From: Pyxicephalus adspersus
Taxonomy: Eukaryota; Chordata; Amphibia; Anura; Pyxicephalidae
Length of the DNA stretch: 64,000 bases
Assembly (NCBI RefSeq): GCF_032062135.1
Contig: NC_092858.1
Location: 121,037,931 to 121,101,930, forward strand
Direction: 5' to 3'
Shown: one piece after another, positions 1-12,600 of the stretch
Layout: each line of letters begins with the position of its first letter
How positions within the stretch are numbered: the stretch's first letter is position 1
Notes under the pieces: generated by a model
Seen by the model: the letters and a program-made list of their open reading frames with translations, nothing else
What the model was told of the DNA's origin: nothing
Database searches by the model: none
Translations under genes and position numbers: made by a program

Positions 1-98
1 CTGGAAACTCCATGCAGATAGTGTCCTGGTCAAGATTCAAACCTGGGACCCAGGGGCCGCCAAGGCCAGAGTGTTAACCTCTGAGCCACCGTGCCGCC
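1..98 (-). mobile_element. tRNA-derived SINE-type repeat, cut by window edge
   Basis: Read on the minus strand, this begins GGCGGCACGGTGGCTCAGAG and contains an A-box-like TGGCTCAGAGG (78-88) and a B-box-like GGTTTGAATCT (33-43), the internal RNA polymerase III promoter layout of a tRNA-derived head. It runs on into a phrase about a first heading (GCATGGAGTTT) that I remember from widely dispersed fish and amphibian repeats. The B box differs from the usual GGTTCGANTCC, so this is a diverged copy. The body continues beyond base 1 and cannot be judged. It is not a tRNA gene, as no cloverleaf or anticodon arm can be placed. Confidence 0.6.
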
Positions 99-2254
99 AT
101 ATTACAATGAAATCTAGACATTGCTCTATAGGTCAGAACTGATTATCTATTTAAATGATAACCTAACACTAACACTATGTTTTAATTATAATTATTTAGT
201 GTGCCATACATTCAAATCATCTTCCAGATTCTCTGTCATGTTATAGCAAGCAATTACGTTTTTAACCTAAATAATAGATTGACCTTTGGATTGTTTCACG
301 CTAGCACACTGAGGTTGTACTAGACAATTACAGATTCTTCATTAATCATATGATTGTAAATAACTGTTTTCTATAAACTTACCACATCACGCATATCCTA
401 TTACGTCAAACACGTAATTAAGATTACAACTGTTTAATCCAACTTCAAAGTCTCTGCTGCTTAACATCTTTCATAAAGACGTAACATCTATCATAACACA
501 ATGGTCTATTCTGTGTGGTAGAGAATTATTTTTCCAGTGCATGATAATCTAACATTACTTATACAACTTCTTTTTATAAACTGCAGTATATAATATTGTC
601 AGATATGTTCTATTATACCTACAATCTGTAACAATAATCCCCCATTTACTTGGCCCTCTTTCATTACGTGTGCATGTGCTTGGGATTGGGAAAGAGTCAG
701 AGTTAACAGCTTCTCTACAATGTACTCGTTTATCGTTCATCTCCATTTCCATACTTGACATTTGACTACGGTGACTGGTGGTTGAAAGGTACAAAAGTTC
801 AAAGAATCACAATGCCATCTGTTCATAGATACTCTGTCATTGCATGTTTTATATCACAATGACAATCAATGGGGCTGATTTGCTAGAGTTTAGGCTGTTC
901 ATGTAGCAAGAAATACCAAACATGTAATGGAATGTAAAATGTTTTTCTGTTTTCCTTGTAAAAAATTAGATGGTTAATGGCAAGGAAATTTCACCTTGCT
1001 AAATAAGCCATAGTTTTTAAATTAACCAGACTACTTGTTCAAAAACATGGGAATTTTTAAGTGGGAATTTTTAGGTGGCATTATATTAGACAAAATTTCA
1101 TATATAGAACTACAGATGAATAAATATGCAGATGTGCTGGTATAGTGACCTGTTTGGTGGTCAGTGTCCTCTACCTTCCTTCCATTCAAAGTTCCAACTT
1201 CCGTCAGTCATTTTTAGCAGGGTTAGCGGCTTTTCTCCCACCATACACTGTGGTTTTATTCCCCAATCCCTAGATCTCTACACAGTGACATATGAGTCAG
1301 AGGTATGACCCACATCAGGAAAATCATACTAGAATTCTAGAATGCTGGAAGTGGTGCATGCCAGAGACTGCAGCATTGGAATAGAGGAAAGGTAGAAGAA
1401 ACTGGACATTCAAGAATTGTAAAAGGAATATAAGACAAAGGAATGACCTAGCAATAGATTTTTCATTTTTACTCCTATCGGGGTCGCTTTAATCAATTGA
1501 TCCACATAAAATGAGGAGTGACCTTATTCCCACAAAGTAGGAGTTAACTTGAGCAATTTAAGTAGCCCAGATAGTGCCAGTGATCTGTTGCCCATTGTAC
1601 AAGCAATTTTCAGGACTAAACTGGTGTGAGTTCTTATCATCTGATCTCACTGAAAAGAGATTATACTTAGAGTTGACCTTTAATTTTCATGATTACAACA
1701 TTATAAGTGTTTTGCTATGATTTTTTCCCATAAATTTACAATAAATAATAATAAATATGCAGAGGGAGTTGATACATTCTTCCTATACAAATTTTGGGGA
1801 ATTTCCACATCTTCTGAAACTGCATTTGTAAAAATAAACATTTGGATTTAATAGCTAGTTTTCATTTTTTTTTACATCATAGAAAAAAAATGTTTCAATA
1901 TGTACTTAATGCCATTATGACAAATGTAAACTTACAATGATATTTTTTTCAAATATATAGTTGAAAAATGCCAAATGCCAAATTGTACCACCTTGCTCTG
2001 TTTAGCAGAATATATAACTCCTAATTTGAATATAGTATTTTATTTTTAACCTTTCATATTCAGAGGTAATAAAAACCTTGATGGCCAGATGTGATTTTGA
2101 AGTTTTGATATCCGTAGCCTTACTCAATAACATTTTAAAGACTTTGAAAATAAAGCACAGAAACTAAATTTCATAATTAGTCTTTAAAAATACTGTAGTT
2201 CATGGTTAATGTATTTTGTATAAAGAATACTGTTACAAATATATTTATTACAAC
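99..2254. other. A+T-rich stretch without a recognisable gene
   Basis: I find no exon, RNA gene or transposon that I can name here. Two small tandem duplications are visible: a 14-bp unit at 1049-1062 and 1063-1076 (13 of 14 bases equal) and a diverged 20-bp unit at 462-481 and 482-501. The short open frames in this stretch have no recognisable motif. Confidence 0.5.
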
Positions 2255-3300
2255 TTTTTTTTTTAAATTGTAATTTTAATTAGATTTTCTCATAAAAACA
2301 AAACCTAAGGGTAGTTGATACAGAGCACAAATAAGTTGAAAGAAGAGGGACATTTTGCTTGATGACAGTTGTGTGGAAATACAGTAATGGGGGTATCAAG
2401 GCAAACATAATTATACCAGCAAGGTCTAAATTTGTCAAACAGATCAGTGATAGCAAATGTCCATCACATAAATGAAAAAGAAGGCAAACCTGTACCAGTG
2501 GGTCAAGAATAACATGGCATATAAACTAGCAAACATTGCAAATCATTCCTACCGGGGGAGAGCCTGTAAAAGGAGTACCATTAGATAGAGGTAGTGCCTA
2601 ACAAAACAGGAAGAGGGTGGGGGACAACAAGGGAAAGAGGGGTATGGTGGTAGGGGGGAAGGACTTCTCTCGTGACCAGTTAAGATGTTATAGTCGCATA
2701 ATATGCATCCCAAGCATCCCAGACTTTCTGAAACTTGGTCAATCTATGCCGTAACATGGCCAGTATGATGGATCGACCGTAGGGAAAAGCCTAAAAAAGA
2801 CCACGGGGGTGTGGTGCCAACAGAATAAGAATATATAGCCGTTCTCTTTGTAAGTAACACTTATAGAACTTTTATTAGCTGAGGTCCATAGGTCTGACTA
2901 CTCATCCAAAGACAGTTCTCCACCCAAGATGCTCTTCCAGGTTCCCATGTATGACAATTTTATGGGAGGAGGGGAGAAGTAATGTTTAGTGGGAGAGCCT
3001 CTGTCTTCTGGGCATTAATTTTATAGCCTGACAGAGAGCCACATCTCGCTAGTTCCCTCCAAAGGTTCGGGAGTGAAGGGTCTAGGTAAAAGTGAGAAGA
3101 ATGTCATCCGCATACAGGGAGATGGTATATGGGGCACTCGCGATGTTCTGATTGGCTCTGATAGTGGCTGTAAGGGGTTCTATAGATAGGGTAAACAATA
3201 AGGGTGACAGTGGGCAACCTTGCCTACTCCCGTTACCAATACAAATTTTAGGTTCTGATACATGTGTCAGTGCAATTTTATGAATAAATAAGGGCATATT
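2255..3300 (-). mobile_element. L1/Tx1-type LINE, 3' remnant with RT motifs and A-tail
   Basis: This is the 3' part of an L1-group LINE reverse-transcribed in the minus direction. The open frame at 3082-3297 carries the reverse transcriptase motif RQGCPLSPLLF (residues 25-35) and the catalytic YADD box (residues 62-65). After a frame change the same strand gives SGYKIN near 3030, the usual segment after the palm domain. Much of the ORF2 C-terminal half is deleted, and the next readable piece is FQKVWDAWDAYY at about 2700-2738, a typical L1 ORF2 end followed by a stop. A 3' UTR leads to a ten-base A-tail (T run at 2255-2264 on the plus strand). The copy is 5'-truncated, internally deleted and frameshifted, hence inactive. 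I could not fix a target-site duplication. Confidence 0.85.
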
Positions 3301-4479
3301 ATTTGAAAAGTAAAAAGGATTTTTTTAGGGATTAGGGATTTTTTTTAGGGATTTTTAGAACTGTGGTCCCAGTTTAATAGCTATAATTCACCAATGATTA
3401 AAAAATTAATAAAAAAAAAATACCTAACAATTATGAATTCATTGACTTGCCAATGATAACAAAAATTCTCAAAAACTATGTTAAGTGATTTACTTATTAG
3501 GTATTACTTACCTTTTTTTGAAATACTTAACCAAGAAGCTAACCCATATAATACATTTATTTGTTTTAGTCCTTTATTAGTCCCATAGTGGGATGTTCAA
3601 AAATAATTGATTTACAGAACACACAGAGATGCCTTTAACCAGAATTGTGGCTTTATGTGTACTTGTAAATATTTATATATATATAGAAGATATAGAAGAA
3701 GATTTGGCAGGCCTTCTATTTTTAGGATAAATTTGGTAATTAGCATGCATACAAATGTTCCATAATGTTGGATAAGTTATATAAATAAATTATAAACAAG
3801 AGACTGTTGCCGTTGCTGAAGTGATGACATGACCAAATGAAGGAGGCACAATAAAATGATTAAGATTATAGTGTAGTGTTGTGAAGAGGAGACTTGACTC
3901 CACTACCGCATGCCTTCTCTGTGGTCTGGCAGGCTACTCCTAGTATTAGGTTGTAGGTCACTAATCTTTTGCTGGATTATTTTAAGTAAGGGGAACGGTG
4001 GGCATATTAAGTAGCTCAAGAGTGGAGTCTGTGTATCTTTACTCATCAGGATAGCATTTAAAGACTGACTCCAACTTACTTTTAAAAAGATTAAATTATT
4101 ACATTGAATTACCTAGACGTATATACTCCTATGTATTTTCTTTTTTTCACAAAAAGTCCATGTTGCAGCAATTTGTTTCCCAAAGAGGGACATGACTTTC
4201 TGAATGTTGGGTAGCTGTGACCCAGTAGCTATGAGTACACGTCTCACAGCTACTTCCTGTCTACTTCATTGTTATTCATACACCTCTCTCTAGTTCTGGA
4301 GAGTACAGAGGGGACAAAATTTTGTTAAATATGATGCAGAGTATGTCTAAATGTATATATACTGGTATGTCATTAGCCGCAGAACTGCTCCTCAATGTAT
4401 CTGTTAAAATGATTTTTGGGTAATGTAGCCTTATGAACTAATGCAGGGATGCAGACAGCTAAATTATCTGGATTAAAAT
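3301..4479. other. A+T-rich stretch without a recognisable gene
   Basis: No coding or RNA feature can be supported. At 3310-3360 there is a short, irregular tandem array built on GATTTTTTTAGGG. At 4210-4253 two ten-base arms, GTAGCTGTGA and TCACAGCTAC, could pair. Neither has an evident role. Confidence 0.45.
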
Positions 4480-5215
4480 TATTTTTTAATTATTATTATT
4501 CTTAAACAGGATTTATATAGCGCCAACATACTACGCAGCGCTGTACATTAAATAGGGGTTGCAAATTACATACTGTGACACAGGAGGAGAGGACCCTGCC
4601 CAAAAGAGCTTACAATCTAGGAAGTAGGGGGAGTCTTACACACTAGGAGGGGGGATTTGTAGTGGTGAGGGAGTAGTGAGAGATTTAGGAGACAGGTGAA
4701 GATGGTTAGGCAAGTTTGAAAAAATAGGTTTTGGGTGCTCTTTTAAATGAGCAGAAAGAAGGCGCAAGCCGAATACTATTCTAGAGAGTCAAGATTCTAG
4801 AAAAGTCTTGCAGTCATGCATGTGAGAAGGTTATGAGTGAGGAAATTATTAGTAGGTCATTGGAGGAGCGAAAAGAGTGGCTGGGAAAGTATTTTTTTAC
4901 TTGGTCAGAAAGGTAAGTTGTACAAGAACTGTGGAGAGATTTGAAGGCAAAGCACAGGAACTTGAATTTGATTCTCAGGTGAAATGGAAGCCAGTGTAGA
5001 GATCTGCAAAGAGATGTGGCAGAGGAGGAGTGGTGGGACTGATGGATGAGTCTGGCTGCAGCATTCATAATGGATTGTAGAGGAGAGAGTCCGGTTAGTG
5101 GAATACCAGAGAGGAGGAGGTTACAGTAGTCCAGACGAGAGATGATAAGGGCATGTACAAGGAGTTTGGTGGTCTCAGGGGACAGTTAGGGCAGGTTTTG
5201 GAGATGTTGTGTAGA
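4480..5215 (-). mobile_element. L2/CR1-group LINE 3' end with RT C-terminus and ATT tail
   Basis: On the minus strand this reads as the C-terminal end of a non-LTR reverse transcriptase followed by its 3' UTR and a simple-repeat tail. From about 5190 the frame gives LVHALIISRLDYCNLLLSG and continues into the open frame at 4814-5068 with NAAARLI and RSLHWLPFHLRIKFK, a pattern typical of the L2/CR1/Jockey RT thumb region. Downstream is a 3' UTR with GCGCTGTACATTAAATAGGG (plus-strand reading, near 4538) and a tail of ATT units at 4483-4500. The same 3' UTR recurs in this window at about 22.1, 24.6, 31.1 and 57.6 kb, with a related variant at 41.0 and 45.4 kb. It is 5'-truncated and broken by stops. 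Confidence 0.85.
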
Positions 5216-6845
5216 TTAAAGTGACAGGACCTAAGAAATATTGCACATGGTCATGTCACCTAAATTGCTACTTTAGCACTTATGCATGCCTTATGTTTAA
5301 GCAAATCCTTGTTGCCAATAACCCTTAGTTTCATCCAGATGCCACTATAAACTGCAGTCACAGATACTGACATAATCCTCCAAAATACAAGACCAGTAGC
5401 TTGTAACCAAGAGCTTTACCCATAGAAAGTGGATGGATGAATGGTACGGCCATCTCAGGGTGTGAGAAAAGTAAGTTAGGTGCTGCTTATTTTTCCCCTG
5501 GACCTAAATGAACATTTAATCATAATACAACATTTATTAATGATTTTTATCCTACAGGTGTTTTCATTAAGGTTTACCTTTTTATATTTGGTAGTAAAAC
5601 CAATGAAACCCTGGTACATGAGATATGATATTGGGAAATACAGCTTATACACATTCATTTGAACTCTCCCCCTGTAAAAGATACACACATAATCCTAGTT
5701 AAAGGGAAAACTTTATGTAGTATTTGTTTGTTCCTAATCTGTGCTTTCTATGCTGTATACACCCACGAGTCATTTTATTTATTTGTTTTTCTTTGTAACA
5801 AAATGGATTTGTCAATTTTTATTATATATATACATCAAAAAAGCATGCAAGAAGAGAAGTCACTCAATTTGGTTTTCAAATGCATAGATTAAAATATATT
5901 GTTTTATCATTGTTTTTGACAGATCTAAACATTGTATGGATGATGATAAATGATCTTTTACTACCTCAGTAATACACAATTCATAAGCACTAATTATATT
6001 TGGTTTAATGTAAAGGGCTTCCAGAGGCTTAGAAAAACAATGCTCTATGAAGAAATTGTTTGTGTGTGTTATTTAAGCCTTACAATCTTAATTACACTGT
6101 TGTTTGCAACGCAAAAAGATTGAAAGCATTCATCAGACATAATGTGAGTTTATGTCCTTATGAAATATGCTCGTAGAGAAAGAATAATATCTAAGAAGAG
6201 GTTTACCTCATATGGGAAATTTGGATGAAAGAAATAATCCTTGGGTCCTTTATTCAGTTTATTTTTAAATGTTTCTTCTATTTGAAAGTAATTTGCAAGC
6301 TAAAGTCCATTGTATGAATGAAGAAAGCCCTTGTTGCAAACCTTACCTGGATTTAAAACATGACTGCTTCTGTTTATCTCTTTCACCTTAGGAAGGATAT
6401 GACCAGTAGATTACAGATATAAAATTTTTTACATATTAATTTTTTATTGCAGGAATGTAAAACTGCAGATTTAAACATCAGAAATAACAGAAAATCAACA
6501 AAAAAAAAACAAAACAAACCAGAACCAGAGTCCTCACAAAGTAAACAATTAAAGGGCATTTTCGTGGCCATATAAAAAAGAAATAAATTGACTCCCTAAC
6601 AACGCAATAACAGGTATACAACATGTGCTTACAGCATAACAATAAATCAAAAAATAAATAGTACAGAGATTTCACAGCACAATTGATGGGTCTTAGGAAA
6701 GTAGTCTGATGGTGTACCATGTGTAAATGACTGCCAAAGCCACTGTCTAAGCAACTGCCAAAGAAGCAGTATGTCTCTCCTTGTTCAAAGAAGCTTCTAA
6801 CCAATTCATTTGAAAGACAAATTTTAGTTTTAGATATATTTGAAT
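5216..6845. other. A+T-rich stretch without a recognisable gene
   Basis: Several short overlapping open frames lie here on both strands, including a leucine- and phenylalanine-rich 144-codon minus-strand frame (6478-6912) that runs into the transposon at 6848. None shows a family motif, and the composition is that of random A+T-rich DNA. I see nothing else to annotate. Confidence 0.45.
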
Positions 6846-6847
6846 TA

Positions 6848-7313
6848 CACGTAGTCCCCAGGTTAAGGACATACGGATGACTCCTAGATACGAATGGGGC
6901 TTCCCTGCTCATTCGTGTGCAGGACAGAGGCTTGATAGGGGGAGAGGGCCATTTGCATGACTTGAAGAAGAAATCCTTTGCTAAACACAGCCGAGATTGT
7001 GGGTGATCTTATGAGCTGAGCTGATCTGTAACTCTTGTACCTGTAGACACACTCTGCAGGTGTTCTTTTTGCATATGCAGCTTCTTCCAAAAGGTAATGA
7101 ATGTTTAGGCTCCATACATTTTTTTTTTGCTTTGTGATTAACAGTGAGGATTTTATACAGTACCTGACACCACACTGCCTAATATTAGGTTGAGACAAAC
7201 ATCTGTCCTAATTGCATTTTATTAAAATATTGTACCTGTTCTGACTTACATACAAATTCAACTTAAGAACAAACCTACAGTCCCTATCTCGTATGTAGCC
7301 CAGGGACTACCTG
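6848..7313. mobile_element. Tigger/pogo-like non-autonomous element, copy 1
   Basis: A 466-bp element without coding capacity, bounded by TA dinucleotides (6846-6847 and 7314-7315). Its ends are imperfect inverted repeats: the left end reads CACGTAGTCCCCAGG and the right end, reversed, reads CAGGTAGTCCCTGGG. A second copy with the same interior lies at 48151-48647, which fixes the boundaries independently. TA target sites and TIRs of this kind suggest a Tigger/pogo-type Tc1-mariner parent; the family assignment is from memory. Short open frames inside it are chance. Confidence 0.75.
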
Positions 7314-7315
7314 TA

Positions 7316-7588
7316 CAGGTAATCCTTGCTTTACGACCTGTCTACGGCATAACTGTACTAAGGACCGGCAGTGTACATCCACGCTGTAACCCCTCTTCTG
7401 TCTTATGGGCTCCCTCTGTCATCTTCTCTGTGATCTTTGGTCTGCAGTCTGTCAGTGAACTAGTCAGTGACAGTTGCTACACACTCTCAGGGCTTAAGCC
7501 CGAGTCTATCCTATACTTCTCCCTTAATAACCAATTCACTTAACAACCAGGTCGGAAGGGAACCTGGTCCTAAAGCGAGGAGCATGTG
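7316..7588. mobile_element. Short TA-flanked inverted-repeat element abutting copy 1
   Basis: This 273-bp element starts directly after the TA shared with the preceding element and ends before another TA (7589-7590). Left end CAGGTAATCCTTGCTTTACG and reversed right end CACATGCTCCTCGCTTTAGG match over most of 23 positions. Its inner parts, such as the phrase reading TTAACAACCAGGTCGG near the right end, are unlike those of the first element, so this is a different family with similar termini. No coding content. Confidence 0.65.
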
Positions 7589-7619
7589 TATAGCCTTTCT
7601 CCCAACCTAAGAAAATATT

Positions 7620-7826
7620 GGGCCTGATTTATTAAAGTTCTCCAAGGCTAAATGTACGCTTTCATCAGTGAAGCTGGATGATCCAGCAAACCTGGAAGAG
7701 ATCTGGTCCAGTATTTAAAACATTTGCTAGCAAATAACTTTGAAGAAATCCAGGTTTGCTGATTCCCCAGCTTCACTGATGAAACAGTATCCTCTCCAGC
7801 TTTGGAGAGCTTTAATAAATCCAGCT
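7620..7826. mobile_element. Fold-back MITE, copy 1
   Basis: The two halves are inverted copies of about 80 bases each. The left half reads GGGCCTGATTTATTAAAG and later CATCAGTGAAGCTGG and CAGCAAACCTGG; the reversed right half gives CTGGATTTATTAAAGCTCTC, then CATCAGTGAAGCTGG and CAGCAAACCTGG. Such near-complete palindromes form long hairpins. Further copies or parts lie at 8045-8195, 30826-30893, 49030-49140 and 50458-50676. I remember this family as abundant in frogs but cannot name it. Confidence 0.75.
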
Positions 7827-8044
7827 TATTGAGAGAAGTCTCTTTCAACCCCGTTTTCTGGGTTCCTTGCATGTCTAGTGACAGCCCCTTACATAGGTGG
7901 CCAGTGGAAGAAATAATAACTTTTGCATTAATATCCATTAAGGATTATCCAGTCCTTTAATGGGCAAGGCCAACCCTGATTAAAAGTATATGTTTGGTGA
8001 AATGGTAAACTAAATATGATAGATGATTCTATTCATAAACTTTA

Positions 8045-8195
8045 CAAATTGGCCAAACCTGGAATGGATTTGGTCCAGGACTGAAAACATTTGACAAATA
8101 ATAGCAAATGATTTAAAAAAAATATTCCAGGTTTGCTGTATAACACAGTCTATCTTCTTCAGTCTTTAAGAGCTTTATTAAATTAAACACATTGA
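8045..8195. mobile_element. Fold-back MITE, degraded copy 2
   Basis: Contains the family's inner arms CCAAACCTGGAATGGAT and ATTCCAGGTTTGCTG around a central spacer, then CTTTAAGAGCTTTATTAAAT at the right end. The outer left arm is lost or unreadable. It lies about 220 bases after copy 1. Confidence 0.6.
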
Positions 8196-9401
8196 CAGAA
8201 TCCAATAGATACCAAAATAAAGGACATACATTTTTAAGATGAAGTTGTTTTACAGCAATTGCTTTGTGCCATACACTTTCCTTAAGGGGTTTCTTAAGGG
8301 TACAATTGCAGTTTTATTTGTATGATGCTATTCCATATTTAAACATTTCTTTTCTCACAATTGTATGCCAAAATCTAATATAAATTTATTCATTTTAGTT
8401 AAAATTGTATTGTATTGTAGTTACTGAATACAGTTCTTTTACAAGTGTATTATGAGTCCCAGATCTTGAAGCTGGTTTATAATTTGTAGCAGAAACAGAA
8501 ACTATCTTGACGTTTATTAAACTAATCCCCCCAGCCTACGCTATCCTTGTATGATACAGTTCCCATATGGCCTATTTTATAAACCACATACAGTTTATTT
8601 TCTTACAACCTGTACTTTAGGCAGCATGCTCATTTGGCTCTTTTCTGATCCCAGAATGTTAATATTTATAAAAGGCCTGTTTTTAACCCATTTTTAAACT
8701 CAAGCTACAGGATTAATCAAACAGTAATTATGTTCATTAGAGTATAATGGCTATTTAATGAATAGTGAATTGGCATACCAGACAATATGAACAAATGGAC
8801 ATGGGGTTTGCAAATAACTGTATGAATGGATACTGACAGATGCAATGCTCTTCACTTGGCAAACCTATAAAACCAATTCTTTATGACAATCCAATAAATA
8901 AAACTTATCTAATGCAGGCTTAAAGCCAACCTATGACTACAATCAGTAATTATTGCGCCTCTCCCCTGGCTCCTCTAAAGATTGTAATGACACTTTATTT
9001 AGTTATGCACCATTTTGTACATCATTTCAAGTATATCAAATGTTTGAATTAACAAAGACTGATTATCTGCACATGTAGTTTTAAAAATTACAATATGGTG
9101 CACAAAGTGTATGTACGGAATGTAGATATTACTTTTTCTGTATTTTGAATAAAACAGTAGATTGCAGTGCCTAGGACATTGCATCAGTACCTTGATAATA
9201 TAATAATATTAAGAAATCAATAATAATTAATAATAGGAAATCAAGTGCAAGAAGGGAAGTATATAAAAATAGGATAAAGTATATGTAAACCCTCACAGTA
9301 AATCTCTTTTATTTGTTTTTTTATTGGTTGGTTTGGGAAATGTTACTATTAAAAATAAAACCAGTCTGTTGAAATTTATTCTTAAAACTTTTTGTGCTTA
9401 T
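8196..9401. other. A+T-rich stretch without a recognisable gene
   Basis: No exon, RNA gene or named repeat could be supported. The short frames present lack motifs and are what this composition would give by chance. Confidence 0.45.
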
Positions 9402-9690
9402 TATTAGTGTTGGTCGAATAGCTAAATGTTCGATTCGGTGGATATTCGATCAAATAGCCCGATATTTTTCAGGTGATCGAACGCCTAATTCGAACACCAT
9501 GTTTAGTCTATGGGCAGGGGGGAATTTGGGTTAATATTCAGGACTGGGTAGAACTGCAAGGAAGGGTGGTATGTATATTCCTAAGTATGCTTCACTCTAC
9601 CATAGCCAATACATTTCAGCCTCATACCACTGAGCAGTTGTATGGCAATAAGATTGTGGAAAAGTTGTTTCCCTTGCAATGAAATGTTGC
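9402..9690. repeat. CpG-containing dispersed repeat, TTAGTGTTGGTCGAA type
   Basis: The segment begins TTAGTGTTGGTCGAATAG, is rich in TCGA and CGAA words that are otherwise rare in this CpG-poor window, and contains GTTTAGTCTATGGGCAGG. I recognise it as a repeat type common in frogs. The right boundary is a guess, since no target duplication was found. The 69-codon frame that starts inside it has no motif. Confidence 0.45.
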
Positions 9691-12600
9691 TAAAAGACAG
9701 CTATGTCTCTCTCCCTTAGCCAAACCCCAGGGTAAAAGGCAAATAACATGGAACCTTTAAAACTTCTCTTTTTGTTTTATTGTGGCAAAAACAAGGCAAT
9801 TCGTACAAATAAAGAAAAGATTCTAACCAAAAGTTTTGCACCATTGTATAATTTAATACCTCTATTTATTAACCTCTTTTAGGAAAAAGCTACCAGACTC
9901 CTAAATATGGAAGCTCTACTATATGCCAACATATTTTTATTTCTGCCTATTCATTTCTGAAATGAAAACAACTCTGGCTGAGAAGTAGGAATGAGGTTCA
10001 GGTTTAAGCCTACCTTGGGTTCAAGTCAGATGTGCAGCACTTGATCTCTATCATAAAAGGGGACTGGCTTGGATTTGACCAAATTGGGAAAAAACTTTTG
10101 TCCATAATTCACTGTATGTACTTTGAACTATTGTCAGCTAATTACAATATTAGTGCAGGGAGTTCCAGATGATGGCAGATTCCCAGAGCTATTACCACAG
10201 CACAGGGAATCTGTCATTTAGTAATGGGTGTATGAAAGTTTAACATTGTTGGTCCTCATAATTGATGATGAATTACATTAATGGACAATATAATTGACTT
10301 TGGAGGACATAAATAAAGTTTATTTAAAAAGTTTGTAGGAATATTTTTGTGTTTTTATTTAATTAAAGGATGTTTTCATAAATAAAATGGGTAAAAAGTT
10401 GATTTAATTCAAGCCAATTGAGACGGCTGGGTTATAATGCCTTTGGGCGCTGAAAAAATGTGCAAAAATGCTACCACAAACACTGTCCCTAACTTCTTTC
10501 CTAAAGCAACTATACAGGGTGAGGGGAAATCCCCCCTATAGTGTGTGTATATATATATATATATTTATAGAGGAGGATGGCTAAAAATAATTGGCTAATT
10601 GGGCAAATGACTTTTTAGAAATCCACACAGGTTTACTGATAAAACTACAAAAGTAGTGAGTATATTTCCTTGTAACCTGCCAAATATCTACCTGATAAAA
10701 CTACTACCTCTAGTTCTTTATCCTCCTACTAGAAGTGAGCAAACTACTAAAAAATTGAATGTGACTGGATTTTTAGTAAAAACCATAGGTAATTTTAAGA
10801 ACTTTGAACAGGGACAACAGATCAGCATTACATCCAAACACCATAGAATGTAACACAAAAGATGGTTGTCCAAGACCAGAAGGTGTGAAATTTGTTAAAA
10901 CAATCTGTTTTAGGTACAAAATTCCATCCTTGGTATCAGGAAGTTTGTATTTTACACTGTCATCTGAGGACATTGAACTAGGTAAAGGGTAAAGACTGAA
11001 ACGTAAAGTCTAATTGATCAATTCATGGAAACAGTCACATGGTGGAATTTAAAGGCTCTCCAGTTGAAGTTCTCCATGTACTTTTCACTACAAAAGTGAT
11101 TCCATGGAAATGGGCTTTATCTCTCTACTATATGTTGCCCTTTCAAGTCAGGCCTGGAACTAGACATGGATATATAGAAGTAAGGCGTGCATATGACAGT
11201 TTGTATGGGTACAAGGATCACAAGAGAATTTTTTAGACTTGGTGTTTTCCTTGGACTAGGGAGGAGCTTTAAGTTTAGCACCAAGAAATGGTAAGGTCAA
11301 ATAGTATCCACATAAAGTTATTAGTGTTGGGTATTTTGAGGCTGATTTATCACTGTGCTACCATTGTTAATGAGAGTATTGAACAACTAAAGACAAGACA
11401 GTTCAGTTTCTTCCATTGTTCACATTTAGTTGCTGACAAGCATAATAGAGCTTATTGGGAGAGTTTCAGTGACTAAAAGACTAGATTCTTGGTATGATTT
11501 TACTGGTTTTCAGCACAAGGCCACTGTTACATATAACTTGGCATTAGCATATGGCTGTATTCTGGAAAATATGAAAGTGAAGGCATAGTCCTAACTTACC
11601 AAGGTGGTATAGGCAGAACTGAGTAATGAATCTATTGGTTTTTTATCAAAGTTGTCTTAAATTTTATCCTATTTTATGTTAATTTGTATTGCATTTAGTA
11701 GATAATTTAGGAATCTATTTTGAGCCGGTCCTGTTTTGCTCAAATATTCACTGTGCAGGAACACTTTTTATTACCTTTTATTATCTGTGCTTTCTGGTGC
11801 TGACCTCACAAAAGTGCAAAACAATAAGCATGGGGAAATGTTCTTCTCTAAATAATACCAGAAAGCAAATGTGCCCAAGTGTACCTGTCATTTTGCAAAA
11901 CTATTTTTAAATCAAGTGCAAATGCACCTACTGAGTTGTTTTTATATATATTTTTCATATGTAAACATTAGTACTTTGGATATATGGTTATAGTATTGTT
12001 TGCATTATTTATTAAAGGCTCCACCATTTCGGAAATCAATGTTGTAGGTAGATTTTAAACCTGACAGACTTTGTATACCACCACCAAATTAAAATCCAAA
12101 TACAATTATAGGACATGTACTGCTACTTTTGAGAAGCATAAAATAAATACAGTTTGCAATAACTGCCTTTACATAAACACGTGTTATGAACAGCACTGTA
12201 TAGGCACATACTGCATGTGGTTGCAGGTGGAGCCTGTTTGGCTGGAGTAAACGCCTAACTTCTCAAACTTTTGTTTATCTTGTTAGAATCCCTATCGTAC
12301 TTTTAAAAAGATAATAAATTCAACAGGATATAAGAATATAATAAATATTCAGATGGTATAATTGTTCAGCATTTAACAAAAACTTAGTTTTGGTGGATCA
12401 AGCCTATAAAATTATTTACACGATTACAATTCAAAGATTGGAATAATTTTATATCTGATTTTGCTTTTAATTTTCATACTAGGTATAAAGTGATATTGAT
12501 TAGTACTGGTGTCTGTTCAGGTTGGAAAATTCATTAGAGGCTCTCAAGTGGAATCCCCTATACTGCCCATACTAGTAGGATGATTTTTTTTAGTCTGTCA

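Noticed and set aside
1..98. A tRNA gene on the minus strand
   Set aside because: A and B boxes exist, but the sequence does not fold into a cloverleaf, and the text matches a dispersed SINE-type head.
4814..5068. 84-codon minus-strand frame as a host gene
   Set aside because: It is the C-terminal RT region of an L2/CR1-type LINE, contiguous with that family's 3' UTR and tail.
6478..6912. 144-codon minus-strand frame with hydrophobic C-terminus as a membrane protein
   Set aside because: It starts inside a Tigger-like element, and its Phe/Leu/Tyr-rich end is a product of A-rich plus-strand DNA; no acceptor, signal peptide pattern or homologue can be cited.
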